A DNA stretch of 64,000 bases from Deltaproteobacteria bacterium (GCA_029261795.1 JAJDAP010000108.1:1-64000); one strand, 5' to 3'; positions 23,883 to 33,575 are shown, counted from the stretch's first letter. The notes: generated by a model not told the origin, from the letters alone. Numbers and translations are program-made.

Positions 23883-24776
23883 TCAGATCTCGACGGCGAG
23901 GCCGTCGTTCGAGATCCCGACGCCGGCATCTCGAATCATCGCGGCTTCCCGGGAGCGTTCGTCGAGGATCGGGTTCGTGTTGTTGATATGGATGTAGAAC
24001 GTGCGGCCGCGCATCAGGCGGAGGCGTTCGAGGCTTCCGTCGGGCCCGCTGATCGGGACGTGGCCCATCTTCCAGGCATCCGGTGCCCCGGGGCGCATGC
24101 GGAGCAGTTCCTCCGCCGTCCAGAAGGTTCCGTCGACGAATCGGACGTCAGCGGCCTGGAGTTCGGCCAGCGTGGCCTCGTCGAGGGTCTGGATGCCTGG
24201 CGCATAGACGAGGCGCTTGCCGGTTCGCTTGTCGGTGACGCGCAGGCCTAACGTCGCTTCCGGCGAATTGGAGGCGATCTCCTGCAAGTAGCCGGGAATC
24301 TTCCCCGGCACCGGAAAGAGCTTCGCCTCGAGCCGTCCGCCGCGATCGAGATCGAACGGTTCGTCGATGGCCACGCAGCCGAAGGCGGGCGTTATCAGCC
24401 GGAAGGTGGCGTTGTCGTCGAGCAGTACGTCACGGATCCAGGGCGTCGTGATCACGCGGTAGGGCAGTGATTCGCGCAACACCAGCAGACCCATCACGTG
24501 GTCGAGGTCCGCGCCCGTGAGTACGACGCTGTCGATCGGCACGTCGCGGGTGCCCGGCCGTGGGTGGAGGCCGGAGAAGCGCGCGAATTGATCGCGGATG
24601 TCCGGGCTCGCGTTGACGATCGACCAGCGTTCGTCGCCAGCGCAGATCGCGATGGAAGTCTGCGAGCGGGGCGGAACATTCGCGTCGCCAGCCCTGGCTC
24701 GAACCGAGTTCTCTCCACCGCAGTTCCATTGGGGCAAGCCACCGCCGGCCGCCGATCCCAGCACGTGAACCTTCAG
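23883..24776 (-). CDS. pqqB: PqqB-like metallo-hydrolase (297 aa), apparent CTG start
   Basis: Metallo-beta-lactamase-fold protein that matches PqqB: LGSAAGGGLPQWNC at the N-terminus, NASPDIRDQF, and GADLDHVMGLL as the metal/active-site loop. PqqB hydroxylates an intermediate in pyrroloquinoline quinone synthesis, but no other pqq gene is in the window, so a paralogue role is possible. Family proteins start with M-K-x-x-V-LGSAAGGG. Here LKVHV precedes that motif, and the Leu codon CTG 24776 overlaps the ileS stop as CTGA. GTG 24764 would cut the first strand. The two lines of evidence favour the CTG start. Confidence 0.8.
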   Translation of the reverse strand: MKVHVLGSAAGGGLPQWNCGGENSVRARAGDANVPPRSQTSIAICAGDERWSIVNASPDIRDQFARFSGLHPRPGTRDVPIDSVVLTGADLDHVMGLLVLRESLPYRVITTPWIRDVLLDDNATFRLITPAFGCVAIDEPFDLDRGGRLEAKLFPVPGKIPGYLQEIASNSPEATLGLRVTDKRTGKRLVYAPGIQTLDEATLAELQAADVRFVDGTFWTAEELLRMRPGAPDAWKMGHVPISGPDGSLERLRLMRGRTFYIHINNTNPILDERSREAAMIRDAGVGISNDGLAVEI

Positions 24777-27700
24777 GCAGATACCTTGCTGACCGAGACG
24801 AGGACGGTCGCGCCGCCGAGCGGGTGTTCCTGACTCTCGGCGTCGGCGCCGTCGAGAGAAAGTTCGGAGGCCAAGGTGTTCTCCTTCACGTAGTCGGCGA
24901 ACGCGGTGACTGCGACGCGGTGTGTTTCCGGCAGTTCGATGGCGAGGCGAATGCGGTCGCTGACATGGAGCCCGGCGTCACGCCTTGCCTGCTGCACGAT
25001 CCGCACGACGTCACGCGCATGACCCTCCTGAATCAACGCCTCGTCCAGTTCGAAGTCCACGACCACGATCATCTCGCCCGAGGCGAGGGCCTGGCAGGCG
25101 ACCCCTTCCTTGGCGTTCAGGCGGAACTCGAACTCGTCCGGCGCCAACGTCTGGGAGCCGACGGTCACGGTGCCGTCTTCGTTCCGGGTCCAGTCGCCAT
25201 TCTTCGAGGCGGCGATGACCTTCTTCGTCTCAGCGCCAAGCCTGGGCCCGATGGCGCGAGCGTTGACCTGCAGGCGGAAGTCCGCGAACGCTTCGATCTC
25301 CTCGGACAGCTCGACCGCCTTGACGTTCATTTCGTCCTGGATCAGATCGATGTAAGGCCGCAGGCGTTCGACCCCATGGCCAGCGATGGTCAGCGATCGC
25401 AAGGGTTGGCGTACGCGCACCTTCTCCTGGCGGCGCATCGAGAGCCCCGCGCTGCAGACGTCGCGAACCGTATCCATGTCGGCGACGAGTTCGCGCTCTG
25501 CCGGTAGCGCTCGGGCGTCGGGCCAATCCGAGAGGTGCACATCATCGCCGCCAGACAAGCCGGCATAGACCTCGTCGGTCAGGAACGGAAGCAGCGGGGC
25601 CGCGACCTGGCACAAGGTGCGCAAGGCGGTCGCCAGCGTGTCGTATGCGGCCTGCTTGTCCGCGTCGGCGAGGTCGCTCCAGAAGCGCGGCCGACTGCGG
25701 CGGATGTACCAATTGTTCAGCGCATCGAGGTAGCCGACGATGGCTTGGCAGGCCCCCGCGATGTCGTAGGCGTCCATCCGCTCCTCTGCGGTTTCGACGA
25801 GTTCCCGGGTCTTGGCCAGCGCATAGCGATCGAGGACCGTTGCACCCTCGCGGGTGGGGCTCGCCTCTATGCCATCCGCGTTCGCGTAGAGCGAGAAGAA
25901 GTACCAGGCGTTCCAGACCGGCATCAGGACGCTTCGCACGACTTCGCCGATGGGCTTTCCCTCGCGCTCGACCTTCAGATCGCCACCGCGCAGTACCGGT
26001 GAGGAGACGAGGTACCAACGCAGAGCATCCGACCCGTAGTTGCGAAACACGATCTCGGGCTCGGGATAGTTCCTCAATCGCTTCGAGAGCTTCTGGCCGT
26101 CCTCGGCACCGAGCACGCCATGGCACATGCAGTTCTTGAAGGGATGCTTGTCGAACAGCGCCGTCGCCAGGACGTGCATCGAGTAGAACCAGCCGCGGGT
26201 CTGCGAGACGTACTCGACGATGAAGTCGGACGGAAAGTGATCGTCGAACCACTCCTTGTTCTCGAACGGGTAGTGGACCTGGGCGTAGAACATCGAGCCA
26301 CTCTCGAACCAACAATCGAGCACATCCGGAATGCGGCGCATCATGCTCTTGCCGGTCGGATCGTCGGGGTTCGGCCGGACCAGCTCATCGATCGCGGGCC
26401 GATGGAGATCCGTAACCGGGACTCCGAAATCGGCTTCGAGCTCGGCGATGCTCCCGTAGACGTCGAGCCGCGGGTAGGCGGGGTCGTCGCTCTTCCAGAC
26501 CGGGATCGGTGCGCCCCAGAAGCGGTTGCGACTGATCGACCAATCCCGTGTGTTCTCCAGCCACTTGCCGAAGAGCCCGTCCTTGATGTGGCCCGGGATC
26601 CAGTTGATCTCCTGGTTGTTCCGGATCATGTCTTCCTTGATGTCCGTGACCTTCACGTACCAGGAATTCATCGCGCGGTAGATGAGCGGTGTATCCGTGC
26701 GCCAGCAGTGGGGATAGTTGTGGAGGATCGTCTCGTGGCGAAGGAGTCGCCCGGAATCCTTGAGGTCGCGGATGATGGCCTTGTTGGCATCGTGGACGTG
26801 TTGTCCCGCGTAGTCCGATACCTCGGCCGTGAACTCGCCCGCTTCGTTCACGGGAACAACCACGGCGATATCGGCCGCCGTGCAAATCGCCATGTCGTCT
26901 TCGCCGAAGCCTGGGGCCATGTGGACGACACCGGTGCCCTCTTCGATTTCGACGAAGTCAGCAGCGAGGACTCGGAAGGCGTTCTCGTGCCCGGCAAAGT
27001 ACGGGAACAGGGGCCGGTAGCTTCGGCCAGCGAGTTCGCTGCCTTTCAAGGTGCCGACGTGCTTGGCCTCACCAAGCTCCGCCGCATAACGTTCGACCAG
27101 TGCCTCGCAAAGGATGACACGGCGGCCGCCCTGCTCGAGCACGGCGTAGTCGATCTCGGGACCCACTGCGAGCGCCAGGTTCGAGGGCAGGGTCCAGGGT
27201 GTCGTGGTCCAGGCGAGCAGATCGGTCGGGAGTTCCTCCCCGGCGATGGGCTCGAGTTCGAAGCGCACGGTCAGTGCCGGGTCCTGTCGCTCTCGGTAGG
27301 CGTCGTCCATGCGCGTCTCGAAATTCGAGACCGGCGTCTGGCACGCCCAGGAGAAGGGCATCACGCGATAGCCCTCGTACAAGAGCCCCTTGTCGAAGAG
27401 CTCCTTGAACGCCCACAGCACGCTCTCCATGTAGTCCCTATCCATGGTCTTGTAGTCGTTCGCGAAATCGACCCAGCGCCCGGAGCGTTGCACGGTCTCC
27501 TGCCACAGTTCGGTGTAGTTGTAGACCGAGCGGCGACAGTGATCGTTGAAGGCCTCGATCCCGTAGTCGATGATGGCCGTGCGGCCGGAGACACCGAGTT
27601 CCTTCTCGGCCGCCATCTCCGCGGGAAGTCCATGGCAATCCCAGCCAAAGCGGCGCTCGACGCGGTGGCCTCGCATCGTCTGGTAGCGCGGCACGATGTC

Positions 27701-27925
27701 CTTCACGTAGCCGGTCAGCAGGTGCCCGAAATGCGGCATGCCGTTCGCGAAGGGTGGACCGTCGTAGAAGACGTACTCGTTCTCGCCGCTCGGCCCGGCG
27801 TCGCGCTGCTCGACGGAGCGTTCGAAGATCTTGCCCTCACGCCAACGGGTGCCGACCCGCTCTTCGATCTCCGGGAAATTCGGTTGCGGCGGGACGTCGG
27901 GATAGGGCCGGCGGGGGGAACTCAT
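24773..27925 (-). CDS. ileS: Isoleucyl-tRNA synthetase, eukaryote-like type 2 (1050 aa)
   Basis: Charges tRNA-Ile. The HIGH-type motif PHFGH lies at residues 64-68 and KLSKR at 612-616. GWDCHGLPAEMAAEKELG and the overall length place it with the eukaryote-like IleS2 group. That group is often less sensitive to mupirocin than IleS1, an inference from family knowledge. No C-terminal zinc-finger cysteines of the IleS1 kind are seen; the tail is the IleS2-type domain. It is divergent from mutM and coupled to the pqqB-like gene downstream. Confidence 0.95.
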   Translation of the reverse strand: MSSPRRPYPDVPPQPNFPEIEERVGTRWREGKIFERSVEQRDAGPSGENEYVFYDGPPFANGMPHFGHLLTGYVKDIVPRYQTMRGHRVERRFGWDCHGLPAEMAAEKELGVSGRTAIIDYGIEAFNDHCRRSVYNYTELWQETVQRSGRWVDFANDYKTMDRDYMESVLWAFKELFDKGLLYEGYRVMPFSWACQTPVSNFETRMDDAYRERQDPALTVRFELEPIAGEELPTDLLAWTTTPWTLPSNLALAVGPEIDYAVLEQGGRRVILCEALVERYAAELGEAKHVGTLKGSELAGRSYRPLFPYFAGHENAFRVLAADFVEIEEGTGVVHMAPGFGEDDMAICTAADIAVVVPVNEAGEFTAEVSDYAGQHVHDANKAIIRDLKDSGRLLRHETILHNYPHCWRTDTPLIYRAMNSWYVKVTDIKEDMIRNNQEINWIPGHIKDGLFGKWLENTRDWSISRNRFWGAPIPVWKSDDPAYPRLDVYGSIAELEADFGVPVTDLHRPAIDELVRPNPDDPTGKSMMRRIPDVLDCWFESGSMFYAQVHYPFENKEWFDDHFPSDFIVEYVSQTRGWFYSMHVLATALFDKHPFKNCMCHGVLGAEDGQKLSKRLRNYPEPEIVFRNYGSDALRWYLVSSPVLRGGDLKVEREGKPIGEVVRSVLMPVWNAWYFFSLYANADGIEASPTREGATVLDRYALAKTRELVETAEERMDAYDIAGACQAIVGYLDALNNWYIRRSRPRFWSDLADADKQAAYDTLATALRTLCQVAAPLLPFLTDEVYAGLSGGDDVHLSDWPDARALPAERELVADMDTVRDVCSAGLSMRRQEKVRVRQPLRSLTIAGHGVERLRPYIDLIQDEMNVKAVELSEEIEAFADFRLQVNARAIGPRLGAETKKVIAASKNGDWTRNEDGTVTVGSQTLAPDEFEFRLNAKEGVACQALASGEMIVVVDFELDEALIQEGHARDVVRIVQQARRDAGLHVSDRIRLAIELPETHRVAVTAFADYVKENTLASELSLDGADAESQEHPLGGATVLVSVSKVSA

Positions 27926-28059
27926 GGCTGGGGAACTTAGCGAGCCATTCCGGGAACTTCCGGCGCTTCGACCTGGCCGGTATGCTGTCGCCCGTACAAC
28001 GCCGGGCCGGGGGCAGAGTGCCTCGCCTGGTCCTCCCTCTCTTATTACGAAGGCGCCGC

Positions 28060-28935
28060 GTGCCCGAGCTACCCGAGGTGGAGGTCACTCGCCGGCGGAT
28101 CGAGCCCTTCCTGGTCGGTCGGACCATCGAGCGACTCGAAACGACGCCGCCGAGCTACTTCTTCCTGACCCCGCCGGCCCAGCTGGAGCGCCGTCTCGTG
28201 GGGCGGAGCGCCCTGAATCTCGAGCGTCGAGGGAAATACCTGCTCGCCTGCATCGAGGGCGGAGAGCGATTGCTGCTGCATCTGGGGATGACCGGCCAGC
28301 TGTTCTCGTCCGGGGCCACGAGTGTTCGCCTGCTCTCGGCCACGGCGCGGGCCGCGCTCGGGCCGGAGGAACAATCGGAGTTCCAGCCCGATCGTCATAC
28401 GCATCTGCGGCTCTCGTTCACCGATGGTGGCCCTGGCGTGTTCTTTCGCGACGTCCGCAAGTTCGGGAAGGTCCAGCTGCTGGCCGTCGGCGAGGCTTCG
28501 GAGCGTCTGGATCGCCTCGGCAAGGACGCCCTCGAAGTGGAAGGCTGCGATCTGTTCCGCGCGACCCGGAAGCGAACGGTCGCGATCAAGAACCTGATGC
28601 TCGACCAGAGTGTCATCGCCGGGACCGGCAACATCTATGCAGACGAGTGCTTGTTCTTTGGGGGCGTGCGACCGCGGCGTCGGGCGGCACGGGTGACGCG
28701 CGCGGAATGCGACCGCATCGCGGAAGGTTTGAAGCGCGTGATGCGACGTTCGATCGAGACCGGTGGTTCGTCGATCAGCGACTATGTCGCGCCCGATGGC
28801 AGCGACGGTGCGTATCAGGACGAACGCCGGGTCTACGCGCGGGGCGGCGAACCGTGCCACCAATGCGGAACGCCGATTCGGCGCATCGTGATCGGTCAAC
28901 GAAGCGCTCACTACTGCCCGGCGTGCCAGAAGTGA
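28060..28935 (+). CDS. mutM: Formamidopyrimidine-DNA glycosylase
   Basis: Removes 8-oxoguanine and other oxidised purines. It starts PELPEVE after GTG 28060, giving the N-terminal proline nucleophile and catalytic Glu once Val/Met is removed. The DNA-intercalation region, the helix-two-turn-helix (NIYADECLF) and a C-terminal zinc finger (CHQCGTPIRRI, then CPACQK) are complete. A GAAGG site lies six bases upstream. There is an insertion around residues 85-105 (LLSATARAALGPEEQSEF) compared with short family members. Confidence 0.94.
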   Translation: MPELPEVEVTRRRIEPFLVGRTIERLETTPPSYFFLTPPAQLERRLVGRSALNLERRGKYLLACIEGGERLLLHLGMTGQLFSSGATSVRLLSATARAALGPEEQSEFQPDRHTHLRLSFTDGGPGVFFRDVRKFGKVQLLAVGEASERLDRLGKDALEVEGCDLFRATRKRTVAIKNLMLDQSVIAGTGNIYADECLFFGGVRPRRRAARVTRAECDRIAEGLKRVMRRSIETGGSSISDYVAPDGSDGAYQDERRVYARGGEPCHQCGTPIRRIVIGQRSAHYCPACQK

Positions 28936-28945
28936 GGGGCTCCCG

Positions 28946-30445
28946 ATGCTGACGCTGGCGGAACTGCGGCATCTGGTTCCCGTGCTGGCGGCCGCCCGGG
29001 TCGGAGCGCGCGTCGACAAGGTCGTCCAGAGCGATCCGACGGATCTGGTGTTGCATCTTTCTGGTGGGGGAGAGGGAGCAGCAGGGGATCGGATGCTGTT
29101 GCTCTTGTCGGCGAGCCCCAAGACGGCGCGCATCTCCCAACTTTCGCGGCCGCGGAAGGCACCGCCGCAGCCTCCCGGTTTAGCGCAGTACCTCAAGGCC
29201 CATATCGAAGGAGGGCGTCTTCGGGAGGTACGACTGGAGGGGGAAGATCGGCAGGTGCGGTTCTGCATCGATACCCGGGAAGGACGTTATTCGCTCCTGT
29301 TCTCGATCCTCGGGCCCCGGAGCAACCTCTACGCACTCGACGGCGACGATCGGGTCGTCGCCGCGGCACGGCCGCTTCAGGAGACCCGCCGGGACCTGGC
29401 CATGAACGCGCCCTGGCGCAATCCCGACGGCGGTCCGCCGAAGCAGGCGGAGGATCGCTTCGCCGCCGTCGCTGAAGATGCGCTTCTCGCCGAGATCGAA
29501 GTGCACTACGCCGAGGCGGAGGCCGAGACCGGGGAGCGGCAGCTTTCGAGTCGTCTCGCCAAGGCGCTGAAGAAGCAGAACGCGACGCTAGCGAAGAAGG
29601 TGCGGCTGCTGGAAGAGGACCTCGCTGTGGGAGCAGAGGCGTCGCGTTGGGAGCGGCTCGGCGAACTCCTGAAAACGCGGATTCGAGACGTGAAGCCCGG
29701 CATGAGCGAGATCGAGGTGCGGGACTTCGAGACGGGTGATCCTGCCACGGTCCCGCTCGAGCCGAAGCTCTCGCCACAGAAGAACCTCGAGCTGCTGTTC
29801 AAGAAGGCCCGCAAGGCCGAGAAGCGCGGGCGCAAGGCGGCCAACGACATCGATGCGGCCAAGGCACGGCTGGCTACCAACCAAGCGCTTCGTGAAGAGG
29901 TGGCCGGCGCCACGCTGGAACGAGTCGCCGAGATGAGCGCTGAACCGGACGTGGCGCGGCTGCTCGAGCGGTACTTCCCGGCGCCCAAGGTGACGGAGCG
30001 GGTCGCCAAGAAGAAGGTCTGGAAGGTGGGCAAGCAGGAGCTTTCCACTCGGCTCGTCCCGAAACGTTATGCCACCGAGTCCGGGCTGGAAGTCTGGGTG
30101 GGAAAGAACGACGAGGGGAACGACATCTTGACCACACGGCTCGCCCGGGGAAACGACCTCTTCTTCCATGTCGAAGGAGATCCCGGAAGCCACGTCGTCC
30201 TGCGCACCGAGGGCAAGGGCGAACCGGCGCACGAAACGCTCCTGGAGGCTGCCGAACTTGCGGCCAACTTCTCGAAAGCGAAGAACGCGGCCCGCGTCTC
30301 GATTCACATCGCCGAGATCAAGGACATCTCGAAACCGTCCGGCGCCAAGCCCGGCCTGGTCCATGTCCACCGCGGCCGGACGCTCCAGCTACGGCGCAGC
30401 GATGAACGGATGAAGCGGATCTTGGGAAATCGGATCGAGGAATAG
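28946..30445 (+). CDS. rqcH: RqcH/NFACT-family ribosome quality-control protein (499 aa)
   Basis: The domain order is NFACT-N (residues 1-170), helix-hairpin-helix and a long charged coiled coil (about 190-335), then NFACT-R/DUF814 with NDLFFHVEGDPGSHVVL near residue 405. RqcH binds stalled 50S subunits and recruits tRNA-Ala to add alanine tails. The N-terminal part contains a GEDRQVRF segment where Asp-Arg contacts are expected. It is somewhat shorter than the Bacillus protein. It starts ten bases after mutM and may be cotranscribed. The symbol is used by homology. Confidence 0.85.
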   Translation: MLTLAELRHLVPVLAAARVGARVDKVVQSDPTDLVLHLSGGGEGAAGDRMLLLLSASPKTARISQLSRPRKAPPQPPGLAQYLKAHIEGGRLREVRLEGEDRQVRFCIDTREGRYSLLFSILGPRSNLYALDGDDRVVAAARPLQETRRDLAMNAPWRNPDGGPPKQAEDRFAAVAEDALLAEIEVHYAEAEAETGERQLSSRLAKALKKQNATLAKKVRLLEEDLAVGAEASRWERLGELLKTRIRDVKPGMSEIEVRDFETGDPATVPLEPKLSPQKNLELLFKKARKAEKRGRKAANDIDAAKARLATNQALREEVAGATLERVAEMSAEPDVARLLERYFPAPKVTERVAKKKVWKVGKQELSTRLVPKRYATESGLEVWVGKNDEGNDILTTRLARGNDLFFHVEGDPGSHVVLRTEGKGEPAHETLLEAAELAANFSKAKNAARVSIHIAEIKDISKPSGAKPGLVHVHRGRTLQLRRSDERMKRILGNRIEE

Positions 30446-30563
30446 CCTCCGCCTCGCTTCGAATTTCTCGCGATGGTGGCCTGGACGCCGGCAAGCGCTT
30501 TCCAGAGGGCCCTTCAAGCCCGGCACCGGGAACTCCGATACGCACGGCGTGCCGCAATCCAGC

Positions 30564-31578
30564 ATGATTCACGACCTCAAGACCCTGGTGCTCTCGTTCC
30601 ATCCGGCCGTGGCGTTCGATACGCCCGAGGAGGCCCGGGTCGAGCAACTGGCAGACCGGGTCGCCGAGGAGCTGCGGATGCCGGTCTTCGTCTGGTCCGT
30701 GACGGGCGGCCTCGTCCAGAAGCCGACCGCGCACGCGAACCGGAGTACCGCCGATCCGATTGCCGTCCTCCAGCATCTCGCCGGCCTGACGGTCGAGGGA
30801 ATCTTCCTGCTCAAGGACTTCGCGAAGTTCCTGGACGACCCGAGCGTGTGTCGCGCATTCCGCGATGCGGCCTCGAACCTCTCACACACCGCGTCCTCGA
30901 TGTGGATTACCGGTGCGGGCCATGATTTCCCGCCGGATGCGGACGCCGAGATCGTGCACTTCGAAATGGCCCTTCCCGGCAAGAAGGAACTCGGCGAGGT
31001 CGTCGCCACGGTGGTGCGCTCGCTGCGCACGCGAATTGGCGCCACCGTCAGTCTCTCGAAGCCCGAGCTCGACCAGCTGTTGACGTCGCTCTCCGGGATG
31101 ACCGCCAACCAGGTGCGTCAGGTGGTCGCGAGGCGTCTCCGAGCGCATCTTCGCCACCCTGCTGACCTGGCTGCAGGAGAAGAAGGAGTCCGTCTTCGTC
31201 GTCGCTACCGCCAATGACGTCTTCAAGCTCCCGCCGGAACTGATGCGGAAGGGTCGCCTCGACGAGATCTTCTTCGTCGACCTTCCCGATGGCCAGGAGC
31301 GCGGCACGATCTTCCACATCCACCTGGAACGACGGAAGCAGGACGTCGCCGCTTTCGACATGGCATCCCTCGTCGGTGCGAGCGACAGCATGAGTGGCGC
31401 GGAGATCGAACAAGCCGTGATCGCGAGCCTCTACGGCGCGCTGCACGAGAAGAGGTCGCTCGACACCGAGATGATCCTCTGCGAACTGCGAAGCACAGTG
31501 CCTTTGTCCGTTTCGCGCTCGGAGGATCTCGACCGCCTGCGCGAACTCGCACGCGATCGCTTCGTCCCTGTTCGTTAG
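30564..31578 (+). pseudogene. Ycf46-like AAA ATPase with the P-loop core deleted
   Basis: Residues from ATG 30564 to about 31130 match the N-terminal region of Ycf46-type AAA proteins (FHPAVAFDTPEEARVEQLA, MTANQVRQVVAR). A different frame then resumes at about 31131 with GVSERIFATLLTWLQEKK, followed by VFVVATANDVFKLPPELMRK and the rest to TAG 31578, which is the family's C-terminal part. The intervening Walker A, Walker B and hinge, about 150-170 residues, are absent and the junction is frameshifted, ending the first part at 31217. The product cannot be an ATPase. Confidence 0.85.
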
Positions 31579-31612
31579 TTCACGGGCGTCCCGGCTCGAG
31601 CCTCGTGCTAGG

Positions 31613-32602
31613 TCAGGAGTGCGCGCGCCAAACCGTGAAGCTCGCGGTACCCGCCACTTCTTCGGCGACGCCGAACCCGCACAACATTCGCCCCACCGGC
31701 ACCGTACGTTGAGCCACGATCCACAAGTCGCCCCCCGACCGGAGCCGCTGCGCGGCGTCGCGGCAGAGGGCACGCACGATCTCGTAGTGCTGGTCCCGGC
31801 CGGTGTGGATCGGCGGATTGCTGACGATCCGGTCGAATCGAAGCTCGGCTGGAAGCGCGCCGAGACCATCGCCTGCATGGAGCCTGGCTCGAGGTAGGTT
31901 CCGCCGGGTGGCTTCGAGCGCGAGCGGGTCGACGTCGAGCGCATGGAGTTCGAGCCCGGGATCGAGGCTCGCCAGGTACATCCCGACCACTCCGGCACCG
32001 CAGCCGAAATCGAGGATCCGGGAATCGGCTTCGACCGCCGTCAGCGCCGAGAGCAAGAGCGCCGTAGCCGGGTCGAGATGCCCGTGGGCGAACAAGCCCG
32101 GGAACGAGACCCACGAAGCCTCCCCGTTCGGGAAGCTCCCGTGCGCGCTCTCCATCCAGTCGTCGAGTGAACCGCGGAAGCCGACGCCGCCGCGGATCGT
32201 CCCGTGCCACACACGACAGTGTCGGCGTGCGTCGAGGGTCCGCAGGTTCTCGGCAACCTCGCTGAGCCCTTTGTCAGCGGAGCGGATGCCTTCGTCGTTG
32301 GCACCGACCACGAGCAGGGGTGCCCCTGGTTCCGTGCGGGCGGCGATGGCGTGAAGCGCCATCTGGAAGGCTTCGCGCCCCTTCGGTAAGCGCACGATCG
32401 CGGCATTGCCGTGTCCCTCGCTGGGCCAGGCAGTCCCCTCGGCCCCGTAACGCTTCCAGGAAAGGATCGACGCGGTCTCCCGCACGGCGGCCTCGAGCCG
32501 CCCACTCACATCGCCGGCCACCCAGACAGGACCGACAAGGCCGAGTTCGGGGAGGACGCCCGCGACGACTTCGGCCGCCCCGGTCTCTCGGTCTTTCTTC
32601 AC
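31613..32602 (-). CDS. RsmC/RlmG-like class I SAM methyltransferase (329 aa)
   Basis: Two-domain layout of the RsmC/RlmG guanine-N2 rRNA methyltransferases. A degenerate N-terminal domain precedes the SAM-binding motif ILDFGCGAGVVG (about residue 195) and the catalytic NPPIHTG (about 266), equivalent to NPPFH in RsmC. GTG start seven bases after the upstream gene. It probably modifies a ribosomal RNA guanine; which one is not resolvable. Last gene of the porin/flavin operon but likely unrelated in function. Confidence 0.85.
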   Translation of the reverse strand: MKKDRETGAAEVVAGVLPELGLVGPVWVAGDVSGRLEAAVRETASILSWKRYGAEGTAWPSEGHGNAAIVRLPKGREAFQMALHAIAARTEPGAPLLVVGANDEGIRSADKGLSEVAENLRTLDARRHCRVWHGTIRGGVGFRGSLDDWMESAHGSFPNGEASWVSFPGLFAHGHLDPATALLLSALTAVEADSRILDFGCGAGVVGMYLASLDPGLELHALDVDPLALEATRRNLPRARLHAGDGLGALPAELRFDRIVSNPPIHTGRDQHYEIVRALCRDAAQRLRSGGDLWIVAQRTVPVGRMLCGFGVAEEVAGTASFTVWRAHS

Positions 32603-32609
32603 CGTCGCG

Positions 32610-33059
32610 TCAGGCCGTCCAGACCCGCTTCTCGACGGTTCCGAACATACGCGAGTGCTCGACGCGAGTGGGTGTTATGCGAATGGCGGCATAGCCTTCG
32701 GAGCCGGGCCCGTCCGGCCAGAACTGGGCAAGGTCATAATCGAGCACATCCCACACGTGCTTGCGCGTGGCCTCATCCGTCAGGATCTCGGCCTTGCCGC
32801 GAACCAGGATGTGGACGAACTCGGGCGGAGCCACCTGGTACTGGATATCGACGACGGGCGTCTCTGCGATCTGCAGTGCCTTGGGCGACGTCGGGTCCGT
32901 GGCGAACCAGAGTGTTTCGCCTTCCCAGGTGGGATGAACCAACCGAACGCGCGGTTCGCCGTCGCGGACGGTTGCCACGGCGCCCCACACGGCGGCCCGA
33001 CAAGCGGTGTCCACGTCCTTGAAGAATGTACTGCGTTCGCTTTCGCTGACCTTGCTCAT
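32610..33059 (-). CDS. Pyridoxamine 5'-phosphate oxidase-like FMN-binding protein (149 aa)
   Basis: Small split-barrel flavoprotein of the PNPOx-like superfamily: RVRLVHPTWEGETLWFATD and the C-terminal YAAIRITPTRVEHSRMFG are typical. Members use FMN or F420 to reduce varied small molecules, or bind flavin or heme. The complete 149-residue length fits the stand-alone subfamily. Given ApbE and an FMN-binding protein in the same operon, a flavin-linked role is plausible. Confidence 0.8.
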   Translation of the reverse strand: MSKVSESERSTFFKDVDTACRAAVWGAVATVRDGEPRVRLVHPTWEGETLWFATDPTSPKALQIAETPVVDIQYQVAPPEFVHILVRGKAEILTDEATRKHVWDVLDYDLAQFWPDGPGSEGYAAIRITPTRVEHSRMFGTVEKRVWTA

Positions 33060-33092
33060 GGATCGATCCCTTCTGGTTGACCGGCCACCGTA

Positions 33093-33575
33093 TCACAGGC
33101 CAGCTTCAAGGGGCCGCAGACCCTGGCCGAGCATGGTGCGAAGCGGCGGCCAGAGTTCCAGCTTCGAGAGTGCCTGCAGAGGGACGAATTCGGCGCCGAC
33201 GATTTCACGTCGGTCGAAAGCGATCGTACCTGTGGTGTCCGCCTCCTGACACGCGAAGACGTGCACGTGATCTTCCATGTGCGAATGCTCGACGATCCAG
33301 CTGCCAAGGTTGCTGAGGGCTTCCGGATCGATCTCGAGACCGGTCTCCTCCTGGAGCTCACGGGCGGCTGCGTCGCGTGGATCCTCACCCCGTTCGACCC
33401 GGCCACCCGGTGTCGACTGCCACGGGTGGTAGCTGGTCTGGACCAACAACAGGGCGTCGCCACGCCAGACGAACACCGTGGCACCCCTCACGGTCGGGTG
33501 GGTCAAGTGTGCCCAGGCCCCGAACGTCTTGGAGGCGAGCCGATACGCGGTCCGAACCATCGCATCCACGCTCAC
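33093..33575 (-). CDS. Nudix hydrolase (160 aa)
   Basis: A complete Nudix box: GGRVERGEDPRDAAARELQE followed by ETGLEI, with all metal-binding glutamates. It hydrolyses a nucleoside-diphosphate-X compound; FAD or NADH derivatives would fit the flavin setting, but that is inference. GTG 33575 is preferred over ATG 33599 because it overlaps the apbE stop as GTGA, the arrangement used by neighbouring genes. Confidence 0.87.
   Translation of the reverse strand: MSVDAMVRTAYRLASKTFGAWAHLTHPTVRGATVFVWRGDALLLVQTSYHPWQSTPGGRVERGEDPRDAAARELQEETGLEIDPEALSNLGSWIVEHSHMEDHVHVFACQEADTTGTIAFDRREIVGAEFVPLQALSKLELWPPLRTMLGQGLRPLEAGL

Noticed and set aside
26120..27940. 606-codon open frame on the plus strand
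   Set aside because: It lies entirely antisense to ileS, whose motifs are complete. Long antisense frames are common in GC-rich genes because of third-position bias; the translation shows no domain.
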